Shown: positions 1 to 5,494 of the stretch, piece after piece | Numbering within the stretch: the stretch's first letter is position 1 | Layout: each line of letters begins with the position of its first letter | NCBI GenBank assembly: GCA_021202715.1 | Contig: JAJQCL010000012.1 | Span: forward strand, 917 to 6,951 | From: Lachnospiraceae bacterium | GTDB taxonomy: Bacteria > Bacillota > Clostridia > Lachnospirales > Lachnospiraceae | DNA length: 6,035 nt | Direction: 5' to 3' | The notes under the pieces: generated by a model | Database searches by the model: none | What the model was told of the DNA's origin: nothing | What the model saw: the letters and a program-made list of their open reading frames with translations, nothing else | Position numbers and translations under genes: made by a program

Positions 1-1
1 C

Positions 2-148
2 AACCGGGAAATGCAGGAATTTGACCTGGAGGCAAGCGAGCTTCTGGCGCGCTGTATTCTTCACGAATGCGATCATCTGGAAGGGATTCTCTATGTGGAC
101 AGAAAGGATGGCCCGCTGCTGGATAACGAGGCCGAAGAGGAGGAATAA
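2..148 (+). CDS. def: Peptide deformylase, C-terminal fragment
   Basis: Peptide deformylase removes the formyl group from the initiator methionine of new proteins in the cytoplasm, using a bound metal (usually Fe2+ or Zn2+). Only the last 48 residues are inside the window; the reading frame enters from the left edge at base 2 and stops with TAA at 146-148. The fragment contains HECDHLEG, the family's HExDH metal-binding motif, with the two His ligands and the catalytic Glu at fragment residues 21, 25 and 22. It is followed by ILYVDR, the strand and helix cap typical of bacterial deformylases. The protein ends in an acidic DNEAEEEE tail. The earlier GxGLAAxQ and EGCLS motifs lie outside the window and cannot be checked. 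In many bacteria def is followed by fmt; here a long non-coding leader and an unrelated gene follow. The family call is confident. Confidence 0.95.
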   Translation, partial: NREMQEFDLEASELLARCILHECDHLEGILYVDRKDGPLLDNEAEEEE

Positions 149-167
149 AGACGTTCATTGAGGGCGG

Positions 168-184
168 TGCCCGCAAAGCGGGCA
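168..184 (+). other. Small GC-rich hairpin after def
   Basis: TGCCCGC (168-174), loop AAA, GCGGGCA (178-184) form a perfect 7-bp stem 19 bases after the def stop codon. No T-run follows (the next bases are TAAGAGTTTAG), so this is not a standard intrinsic terminator. It may stabilise the 3' end of the def transcript or weakly pause polymerase. The better terminator for def read-through is at 297-333. Confidence 0.4.
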
Positions 185-249
185 TAAGAGTTTAGAAAGG
201 GAAAGATTGCATGTTTTTTCTGAAATTTTCATTAAATTTCGAATAAGAC

Positions 250-278
250 TGTGCAAACGGGGAATCCTGTGGTAATAT
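250..278 (+). promoter_or_regulatory. Extended -10 promoter upstream of the RelA/SpoT-like gene
   Basis: The -10 hexamer TAATAT (273-278, 5 of 6 or 4 of 6 consensus matches depending on alignment) is preceded by TG one base upstream (270-271), giving an extended -10 element. The -35 region is poor (TGTGCA at 250-255 with a 17-bp spacer), as expected for extended -10 promoters, and an AT-rich tract at about 212-245 could act as an UP element. The expected transcription start is near 285. The same TGTGG plus -10 arrangement recurs in the promoter at 5280-5309. This is a motif reading only, with no experimental support. Confidence 0.5.
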
Positions 279-296
279 AAGTAGGATAGAACGATG

Positions 297-333
297 CATC
301 CGGAGGCGTGCGCGTCTTCGGATGTTTTTGTTT
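297..333 (+). terminator. Strong intrinsic terminator in the leader
   Basis: CATCCG (297-302) pairs perfectly with CGGATG (319-324). Inside it GAGGCG (303-308) pairs with CGTCTT (313-318), including two G-U pairs, around a TGCG loop. The 12-bp stem is followed at once by TTTTTGTTT (325-333). It points along the + strand only; on the - strand no T-run follows the stem. It lies only about 12 bases after the start predicted for the promoter at 270-278. It either ends transcripts coming from def, or acts as a promoter-proximal attenuator or defines a short RNA. Confidence 0.85.
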
Positions 334-381
334 GCGCAGGGCTGCGCAAGGAACTTTTCCGGCTGGCGCCAGGCGCAGCCC
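332..381 (+). promoter_or_regulatory. GC-rich leader with two competing RNA pairings
   Basis: TTGCGCA (332-338) and TGCGCAA (343-349) form a 7-bp hairpin with a GGGC loop. A competing pairing uses the same bases: GGGCTGCGC (339-347) is perfectly complementary over 9 bp to GCGCAGCCC (373-381). Between these arms lies CTGGCGCCAG (363-372), a perfect 10-bp palindrome. The two folds exclude each other, as in switch-type leaders, but GC-rich DNA makes chance pairings common. No known riboswitch class was recognised. It could also be a dispersed intergenic repeat of the genome. Confidence 0.35.
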
Positions 382-387
382 GCGCGG

Positions 388-439
388 CGAGCAGGAGGCG
401 ACAAGCCGCCTCCTACTCGATTGTTTAGATATTTAGGAG
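388..439 (+). promoter_or_regulatory. Hairpin whose arm can mask the ribosome binding site
   Basis: CGAG-c-AGGAGGCG (388-400) pairs with CGCCTCCT-a-CTCG (407-419), giving 4+8 bp with one C/A mismatch and a 6-base loop. The right arm holds CTCCTA (410-415), which is an exact complement of TAGGAG (434-439), the ribosome binding site of the gene starting at 449. The left arm carries AGGAGG, imitating that site. If the hairpin forms, the true binding site is free; if it is opened, CTCCTA could cover it. This mutually exclusive arrangement would permit translational control, though the second pairing is only 6 bp and no ligand or protein is implied. Confidence 0.4.
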
Positions 440-448
440 ATGGTATTG

Positions 449-2326
449 ATGAATGAGAAGATAACCTATACCAGAGAAGAGATTGAAACCCGCGTGAAGG
501 TACCGGCCATTGTAGAGGCCGAATTAAAATATCTGGTGGAGGAGCGTCTGAAGCAGTGCGGCCTCTATTATCGCAGCTTCTCCCGGATCAAGACGGCGGA
601 GTCTCTGGCTCAAAAATACCAGATCAAAGAATATAATGCAGAGAAAAAGATCCAGGATCTGATCGGCATCCGGATCGATGTGTATTTTGAAGACGATGTG
701 AAGATCTGCCAGAACATCCTGGAGGATCTCTTCTCACTGGTGGAGTGGTCAGAATCAGAGATGAGCGAGACGGAATTCAAACCGGTGAAGATCAACGGTG
801 TATTTCGCCTGCCCCATTATCTGCGCAAGCAGATTTCCGAGGAGACCTGGGAGATGTGCATCGACGATACGGTGGAGATCCAGCTCAAGACGGTCTTTTT
901 TGAGGGATGGCATGAGATCGAGCATGACATGAAGTACAAGGGCGGCGAGCTGTGGAGTGGGAAAAATCATTTCGCCCGCTATTTCAACAGCATTCTGGCC
1001 ACTCTGGAGCTCTGTGACAAGTCTCTGGTCACATTGTTTGAGAATCTGGGGCATGATCTTTACAAAGAGGGAAACTGGGCCGGTATGATGAAGGCGCATT
1101 ATCGCCTGAAGATGGAAGAGCGCCCCATGTACCCGGAACTTGAAGAGCTCCTCAATGAAGATAAGGGGGAGAACAATCTCGGCAAACGCCTCTTTAAGAC
1201 GGAGCGACAGGTGCTGATCCGGGAGCTGCTGAACCAGCCCCGCCGGATCCCCATCAATGTGAATACGATCGCGGCGCTGCTGAATCAGGCCGTGATCCAC
1301 GATGAGAGGCTGGAGCGTCTGTTTCATGAGAAGGACGTGTTTGATGACGGCAATGAGTCCCTGGGGGAGGAGATCTCTTTCCACACGATGAAGCCTCTGC
1401 AGAAATCTTCGGTCTTTCGCGCCCGGGTGAACCTGAGTACATACCGCTATGACCGCCATACGGCCTGCCTGGAGGCAGCCCGGCTGGCTTACCAGTGGGT
1501 GTACGAGAAATATGGGCGTCTTCTTGGCTCCCTGCCCCTGAAACCCGTTTCTCTGGAGCGAAATGTGCTGGGATACAGGCTGGTCTTTCACTACGAGCCG
1601 GAGCGGGATTTCTGGGAGATGGAAGTGACGAATCTGGATCTCGACGCGCCGGGTCAGCTGTGGATCGCGGAGGCGCGGTGTTATCTGGCGCAGGATGGCC
1701 GACAGATGCTGGAGGTGCGCAACTCGTACGCGGTGGCTGAAGAGAAGCGGAATTATCTGAATCGTTATTTCAGCTGCCCGCGGTTTTATTCTAATATTGC
1801 CGACCGGATCGGTGTTTTTGACGTGCGCTATTGTTCGACCTCACGGCGCATCCTCAGACTGGAGCAGGTACCGAAGATCACAGATCTGATCCGCAGCCCG
1901 CGCCGCACCTTCCCCGTATGCCTGTTCTTCTCCGAGGAGGGGGAAAATGGCTGGCTGGATGAGAGCTGGCTGGAGGATTTCCGCGTCTATGATTTCACGC
2001 GCATGGCCGGACGTTATACCCATATCTACACAGCCGGTCTGGCGGTGGGGCAGGCACTGACAGAGGCGCTGGGGCTTCCGGGGGACGAAACGCCGGGGGT
2101 TCATATTTACCGGGCAAACTGTGCGGATGAAGAAGGGACCATCAATCCGAAGCGCTGCACCTGCTACCGCGAAGAGGATGTGACAGGCTGCAGCTTTGGA
2201 CGCCACCAGCACTACAGCGATATGCGCCGCTATAACATCGTCAAGGGCGGGCAGGCTTTCTACTACACGCTCCTCTATGAGATGCGCGGCGAGATGCTGG
2301 GCGACTCCGACTGGGAGACACTGTAA
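449..2326 (+). CDS. RelA/SpoT-domain protein with large uncharacterised C-terminal part
   Basis: This 625-residue protein probably belongs to the RelA/SpoT synthetase superfamily, whose members move a pyrophosphate from ATP to a nucleotide (making (p)ppGpp) or, in toxic members, to tRNA. ATG at 449 is chosen because TAGGAG (434-439) lies 9 bases before it; the in-frame ATG at 440 abuts that site. Residues about 20-200 resemble the synthetase fold: RIKTAESLAQKY (46-57, phosphate-binding basic strip), IQDLIGIRI with Asp70 and Arg75, VEIQLKT with Glu143 (the catalytic ExQ motif), and WHEIEHDMKYK. The normal GYxSxH substrate loop is altered to GVFRLPH (117-123), so the acceptor substrate may differ or be lost. 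No N-terminal HD hydrolase and no TGS or ACT regulatory domains are seen. The remaining 400 residues are unassigned. They include a segment at about 482-545 (SPRRTFPVCLFFSEE ... MAGRYTHIY ... LTEALG) that looks like a compact alpha/beta unit, and a terminal Cys/His cluster. No signal peptide or membrane segment was seen, so it is likely cytoplasmic. Enzyme activity is inferred, not shown. Confidence 0.8.
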   Translation: MNEKITYTREEIETRVKVPAIVEAELKYLVEERLKQCGLYYRSFSRIKTAESLAQKYQIKEYNAEKKIQDLIGIRIDVYFEDDVKICQNILEDLFSLVEWSESEMSETEFKPVKINGVFRLPHYLRKQISEETWEMCIDDTVEIQLKTVFFEGWHEIEHDMKYKGGELWSGKNHFARYFNSILATLELCDKSLVTLFENLGHDLYKEGNWAGMMKAHYRLKMEERPMYPELEELLNEDKGENNLGKRLFKTERQVLIRELLNQPRRIPINVNTIAALLNQAVIHDERLERLFHEKDVFDDGNESLGEEISFHTMKPLQKSSVFRARVNLSTYRYDRHTACLEAARLAYQWVYEKYGRLLGSLPLKPVSLERNVLGYRLVFHYEPERDFWEMEVTNLDLDAPGQLWIAEARCYLAQDGRQMLEVRNSYAVAEEKRNYLNRYFSCPRFYSNIADRIGVFDVRYCSTSRRILRLEQVPKITDLIRSPRRTFPVCLFFSEEGENGWLDESWLEDFRVYDFTRMAGRYTHIYTAGLAVGQALTEALGLPGDETPGVHIYRANCADEEGTINPKRCTCYREEDVTGCSFGRHQHYSDMRRYNIVKGGQAFYYTLLYEMRGEMLGDSDWETL

Positions 2327-2343
2327 AGGACAGGAGGAAGGTC

Positions 2344-3333
2344 ATGAAGATTCTGATCATCGGCGATCCGGAGCGCTATGAGCGATATGATACTCCGAAT
2401 GAGGTAAAAAAACGGGCGGAGATCGTGTTCTGCCCGCGGGGCGCCTCTGAGGAGGAGCTGCTGGCGGCCGGGCGGGACGCGGAGGTTCTCTTCGCGGATG
2501 CGATCAGTCCGGTGAGCCATGATCTTATTGAGGCCATGCCGCGTCTGCGTCTGATCCAGTCTGAGGGGGTGGCTTTCGACCGCATCGATACGGAGGCAGC
2601 CCGCGCACGGGGCATCTATGTCTGCAACAACAAGGGCTGTAATGCCGGAGCCGTCGCGGAACAGGCGATTCTCCTGATGCTGGGGCTCCTGCGCACGGCC
2701 GTGGAGGGTCATCAGGCCGTTTTAGCCGGAGGGCAGATTCAGATGAAGGAGCGCCGCATGACGGAGGGCATCCGCGAGCTGTCTGAGTGCCGGGTGGGCC
2801 TCATCGGCTTCGGGGACATCGCGAAGGCGACCGTTGAACGGCTGGCGCCCTTCGGCTGCTCCTGCGTGTACTACAGCCGTCACCGGAAGTCTCCGGAGAT
2901 CGAGGCACAGTATGGCGTCTCGTATCTGCCGCTGCGGGAACTGCTGGCGCAGTGCGACATCGTCAGCCTTCATGCGGCAGTCAACGATGAGACCCGGGGG
3001 ATGGTGGACGCCGCCTTCCTGGCGGCCATGAAGCCGACGGCGTATCTGATCAATACGGCCCGCGGCGACCTGGTGGACAACCTGGCTCTGCGGGCGGCGC
3101 TTCTGGGGAATCGTATCGCCGGATACGGCCTGGATGTGCTCTCACCCGAGCCGGTGCCGTTAAACAGTCCGCTGGTGCAGCTGCCGGAACCCTGGAACCG
3201 GCGCGTTTTCTTCTCGCCGCACCTTGGCGGCATCACCGCCGCCACCTTCCGCCGGGCCCACGCGCTCATGTGGGAGAATGCCGGACGGGTGGAAGCCGGA
3301 GAGAAGCCACGCAACATTGTCAATGAAGTATAA
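2344..3333 (+). CDS. D-isomer-specific 2-hydroxyacid dehydrogenase
   Basis: A 329-residue cytoplasmic oxidoreductase expected to reduce a 2-keto acid to a D-2-hydroxy acid (or the reverse) with NAD(P). Length is typical of the family. ATG 2344 follows AGGAGG (2332-2337) by 6 bases and lies 17 bases after the previous stop, so co-transcription with the RelA/SpoT-like gene is likely. The catalytic triad is present: Arg240 in NTARGDLVD, Glu269 in LDVLSPEP and His293 in FSPHLGG. The nucleotide-binding loop is GFGDIA (155-160), with Ala in place of the third Gly of GxGxxG. The end of the second Rossmann strand reads CVYYSRHRK (174-182), with basic residues and no Asp, which suggests NADP(H) rather than NAD(H). 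The substrate loop is around NNKGCNAGAVAEQ (95-107). It could be a glyoxylate/hydroxypyruvate reductase, a phosphoglycerate dehydrogenase-like enzyme or a D-lactate dehydrogenase relative; the exact substrate cannot be told. No C-terminal ACT domain is present. Confidence 0.93.
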   Translation: MKILIIGDPERYERYDTPNEVKKRAEIVFCPRGASEEELLAAGRDAEVLFADAISPVSHDLIEAMPRLRLIQSEGVAFDRIDTEAARARGIYVCNNKGCNAGAVAEQAILLMLGLLRTAVEGHQAVLAGGQIQMKERRMTEGIRELSECRVGLIGFGDIAKATVERLAPFGCSCVYYSRHRKSPEIEAQYGVSYLPLRELLAQCDIVSLHAAVNDETRGMVDAAFLAAMKPTAYLINTARGDLVDNLALRAALLGNRIAGYGLDVLSPEPVPLNSPLVQLPEPWNRRVFFSPHLGGITAATFRRAHALMWENAGRVEAGEKPRNIVNEV

Positions 3334-3352
3334 AAATCCATCAAAGAGTGAG

Positions 3353-3388
3353 TCCGCCGCGTTCAGATTGATCTGCGGCGGATTTTTT
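3353..3388 (+). terminator. Intrinsic terminator after the dehydrogenase gene
   Basis: TCCGCCGC (3353-3360) pairs perfectly with GCGGCGGA (3375-3382) across a 14-base loop that can itself fold slightly (AGA/TCT), and TTTTTT follows at 3383-3388. It begins 20 bases after the dehydrogenase stop codon and ends the 449-3333 unit, so the next gene needs its own promoter. Confidence 0.9.
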
Positions 3389-3412
3389 CTGCCTGACGGT
3401 CTCTACAGAGTG

Positions 3413-3432
3413 TTTACGTAAAATTTACGTAA
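3413..3432 (+). promoter_or_regulatory. Perfect inverted repeat / Pho-box-like direct repeats
   Basis: TTACGTAAA (3414-3422), a central A, and TTTACGTAA (3424-3432) make a perfect 19-bp inverted repeat. The same bases also read as two TTTACG hexamers (3413-3418 and 3424-3429) exactly 11 bp apart. In Bacillus, PhoP binds direct repeats of TT(A/T/C)A(C/T)A with this spacing; each hexamer here differs from it only at the last base. The site lies about 45-60 bases before the expected transcription start of a phosphate transporter gene, so phosphate control is attractive. A dimeric repressor or activator site is the alternative reading. Confidence 0.5.
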
Positions 3433-3438
3433 CCCACG

Positions 3439-3467
3439 TTTCAGTTCTTACATACGCTTCCTAAACT
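3439..3467 (+). promoter_or_regulatory. Probable promoter of the phosphate transporter gene
   Basis: TAAACT (3462-3467) matches the -10 consensus at 4 of 6 bases, and TTTCAG (3439-3444), 17 bp upstream, is a weak -35 (3 of 6). The -10 hexamer is the same as in the promoter at 5304-5309. A weak -35 next to an activator-like site at 3413-3432 would fit an activated promoter. Transcription would start near 3474, giving a leader of about 35 bases. Confidence 0.45.
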
Positions 3468-3508
3468 AATAAGCAGTACACAAGAATCAACGATACGAGA
3501 GAGGAAGC

Positions 3509-5218
3509 GTGAATGAGATGAGCGATACCTGGGAAATACTCTTTGGGCTCTTTGGCGGACTGGCGATCTTTATCTTCGGCATGAACATGATGAGCGAATG
3601 TCTGCAGAAGGCGGCGGGCGAGAGGATGAAGCATATCCTGGAGCTGCTGACCAGAAACCGTCTGATGGGAGTTCTGGCCGGTGCTCTGGTGACCGCCGTG
3701 CTTCAGAGCAGCAGCGCCACGACCGTTATGGCCATCGGCTTCGTCAGCGCCGGGCTGATGACATTGCCGCAGGCGATTTCCATCATCTTCGGCGCCAACA
3801 TCGGTACGACGATCACGGCGCAGATCATTGCCTTTAAGATCACGGATTATATCTATGTGTTTATATTCGCCGGTTTTCTGGTGTCCTTTGTCTGCAAAAA
3901 TGAAAAGATCAAAAATATCGGGCAGACAATCTTTGCTTTTGGTCTGCTGTTTTTAGGGATTGAGACCATGGGGGACGTCATGAAGCCGCTGGCTTCCAGT
4001 ACGGTTTTCACCAACATGATCGCGCAGGTGGCGGATATCCCGGTTCTGGGTGTGGCCGTGGGTACGTTGATGACGCTGGTGGTGCAGAGCAGCAGCGCGA
4101 CCATCGCGGTCCTGCAGAATTTCGCTTCGCAGGCCGGTCCGGACGGAGTGACGAGTATCCTGGGACTCACCGGAGCGATCCCGATCCTGCTGGGAGACAA
4201 CATCGGTACAACGATCACGGCGCTGCTGGCCTCCATCGGACAATCCCGGGACGCGAAGCGGACCGCGCTGGCGCACAGTATCTTTAATATCTCCGGTGCG
4301 CTTCTGTTTATCTGGTTCGTAAAGCCCTATGCGTCGTTTATCCAGTATATTTCCCCTAAGGGAGCGGAGGTAGAGGTGATTTCGCGGCAGATCGCGAATG
4401 CACATACGATCTTTAATGTTACGATGACAGTGATTTGGATCGGTTTGCTGGGCTGGATGGTGAAAATTGTCACTCGGTTGATTCCGGACAGAGGCGAAGA
4501 GCTGGTGACGCTGGCGAAGCCGCGCTATCTGGATCGCAATGTGCTGAACCAGCCGGCTGCGGCGCTGCGTCTGGTGGCCCAGGAGGTGGCTCACTGCAGC
4601 GGAATGGTGCGTACCATGCTGCGTGAGGTGAATGAATCCGTGCAGGATGGAACGGTGCTGGCTCTGAAGGAGGCGAGGCAGTACGGGGAAGCGCTGGAGA
4701 TGCTTCACACGGAGATCGATGATTATCTGGCCGAGCTGTTCTCCGCCGGTGTTCTGACCGAGCAGCAGGCATCGCAGACCGCGCATCTTCTCTATGTCCT
4801 CGGCGATGTAGAGCGTATGGGAAGCCTGACCGTGGAGATGGCCGATTACATGGAGGAGCGAAAGGCCCGGCGGTACGATTATTCGGAGCAGGCGATGAGC
4901 GACCTGCAGGAAAGTCTGCACTGTATCGAGGAAATGTATGAGGATGCCATGGAGGCGCTGTCGAACGGATCAGCAGAGACGCTGGAGCGGAGTCGGCAGC
5001 GGAAGGAGAAGCTCCTTGATCTTGATATCCAGATGCGCAAGCTGCATATGCAGCGGCTGAGCGAGGGAACCTGCGAGAAACGGCTGTCGGCGCCCTTCAT
5101 GAAGATCCTGCACTGCATCGACCGTATGGGCAATAGCTGCGCGAACCTGGTCGAAGTGGCGATGAATCAGGTGGACTTCTCTTATTTCCTTGGCACAGAG
5201 GCCCAAAGCGAATCGTAA
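3509..5218 (+). CDS. Na+/phosphate cotransporter family protein with PhoU-like domain
   Basis: A 569-residue membrane protein of the NptA/YjbB (PNaS) family, which couples Na+ movement to inorganic phosphate transport; E. coli YjbB is linked to phosphate export, so direction is uncertain. The membrane part (about 10-322) is an inverted duplication showing the family signature twice: QSSSA at 66-70 and 193-197, and G(A/D)NIGTTIT at 95-103 and 229-237. Residues about 350-555 form a helical PhoU-like domain in the cytoplasm. In PhoU the ERIGD-type motifs bind metal; here they read ERMGS (435-439) and DRMGN (538-542), so the last Asp is missing in both. The start is ambiguous: GTG 3509 is 4 bases after GAGAGG (3499-3504), while the in-frame ATG at 3518 lies 10 bases after AGGAAG (3502-3507) and would give 566 residues. 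A promoter with a possible Pho box precedes it. Family assignment is confident. Confidence 0.95.
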   Translation: MNEMSDTWEILFGLFGGLAIFIFGMNMMSECLQKAAGERMKHILELLTRNRLMGVLAGALVTAVLQSSSATTVMAIGFVSAGLMTLPQAISIIFGANIGTTITAQIIAFKITDYIYVFIFAGFLVSFVCKNEKIKNIGQTIFAFGLLFLGIETMGDVMKPLASSTVFTNMIAQVADIPVLGVAVGTLMTLVVQSSSATIAVLQNFASQAGPDGVTSILGLTGAIPILLGDNIGTTITALLASIGQSRDAKRTALAHSIFNISGALLFIWFVKPYASFIQYISPKGAEVEVISRQIANAHTIFNVTMTVIWIGLLGWMVKIVTRLIPDRGEELVTLAKPRYLDRNVLNQPAAALRLVAQEVAHCSGMVRTMLREVNESVQDGTVLALKEARQYGEALEMLHTEIDDYLAELFSAGVLTEQQASQTAHLLYVLGDVERMGSLTVEMADYMEERKARRYDYSEQAMSDLQESLHCIEEMYEDAMEALSNGSAETLERSRQRKEKLLDLDIQMRKLHMQRLSEGTCEKRLSAPFMKILHCIDRMGNSCANLVEVAMNQVDFSYFLGTEAQSES

Positions 5219-5225
5219 ATCCAGG

Positions 5226-5255
5226 CCGTCTGCAGATCAGGTGGTCTGCAGACGG
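5226..5255. repeat. Perfect 11-bp hairpin made of two TCTGCAGA palindromes
   Basis: CCGTCTGCAGA (5226-5236) and TCTGCAGACGG (5245-5255) are perfect inverted repeats, extendable by T-G and C-G pairs to a tetraloop. Each arm contains the self-complementary octamer TCTGCAGA, with centres 16 bp apart. It starts 8 bases after the transporter stop codon. No T-run follows on either strand (AAAAA follows on +), so it is not a classical terminator. It may be a 3'-end-stabilising or weakly terminating hairpin, or a tandem operator in front of the promoter at 5280. Confidence 0.6.
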
Positions 5256-5279
5256 AAAAAGTCGGCCTTAAAAAGACGC

Positions 5280-5309
5280 TTGACTTTCCGGAAATTTTTG
5301 TGGTAAACT
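5280..5309 (+). promoter_or_regulatory. Sigma-A-type promoter of the DUF2798-like gene
   Basis: TTGACT (5280-5285, 5 of 6 to the -35 consensus) and TAAACT (5304-5309, 4 of 6) are separated by 18 bp, with an extended -10 TG at 5301-5302. This is the best promoter seen in the window. Transcription would start near 5316, leaving a leader of about 180 bases before the start codon at 5495. Confidence 0.65.
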
Positions 5310-5396
5310 GCTCAGGCAATTGAAAATCACGCATGAACGACACAAGTAGTGCTTTGCACGTAAATCTGATTACGGTACGGATGTGATGTTACTCAG

Positions 5397-5408
5397 GGTA
5401 TATATACC
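5397..5408. promoter_or_regulatory. GGTATATATACC palindrome in the leader
   Basis: A perfect 12-bp palindrome (GGTATATATACC), about 85 bases downstream of the predicted start from the 5280 promoter. It could be a regulator binding site or a short RNA hairpin. No matching -35 element was found that would make its TATATA core a second promoter. Function is unknown. Confidence 0.3.
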
Positions 5409-5446
5409 TTTACCTCGAGATCATGTTGACAGTATCTTAAGAGGAA

Positions 5447-5477
5447 GTGAGCGAAGCCGCTTGTGTTTTTTTGCGGC
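5447..5477 (+). promoter_or_regulatory. Terminator-like hairpin with competing fold before the start codon
   Basis: AGCG (5450-5453), loop AAGC, CGCT (5458-5461) pair, and three G-U pairs can lengthen the stem outward (5447-5449 with 5462-5464). A run of seven T follows at 5466-5472. A competing stem, GCCGC (5456-5460) with GCGGC (5473-5477), would use part of the same arm and put the T-run in its loop. The stem is short and wobble-rich, so termination would be weak. It sits just before the ribosome binding site AGGAG (5483-5487), where conditional attenuation could work. Confidence 0.35.
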
Positions 5478-5494
5478 CAAAAAGGAGTTTTGTT

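Noticed and set aside
155..404. Short - strand open frames in the def to RelA/SpoT-like leader
   Set aside because: They cross the terminator and hairpin sequences, have no recognisable domain and no good ribosome binding site, so the region is better read as non-coding leader.
281..440. Known riboswitch (ykkC/ppGpp-PRPP type) before the RelA/SpoT-like gene
   Set aside because: The target gene made this attractive, but the conserved ykkC core sequences were not found, so no class was assigned.
755..1591. 278-codon open frame on the - strand inside the RelA/SpoT-like gene
   Set aside because: It lies wholly opposite a well-supported coding gene, its product is rich in His, Gln and Leu without any recognisable domain, and it has no convincing ribosome binding site. 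It is a by-product of codon bias on the other strand.
3953..4921. 322-codon open frame on the - strand inside the phosphate transporter gene
   Set aside because: The translation is highly enriched in Arg, His and Gln, has no family motif, and overlaps a transporter with two clear QSSSA signatures.
5426..5431. Perfect TTGACA -35 hexamer
   Set aside because: No -10-like hexamer lies 16-18 bp downstream (the bases there are GAGCGA-like), so it is unlikely to be a working promoter by itself.
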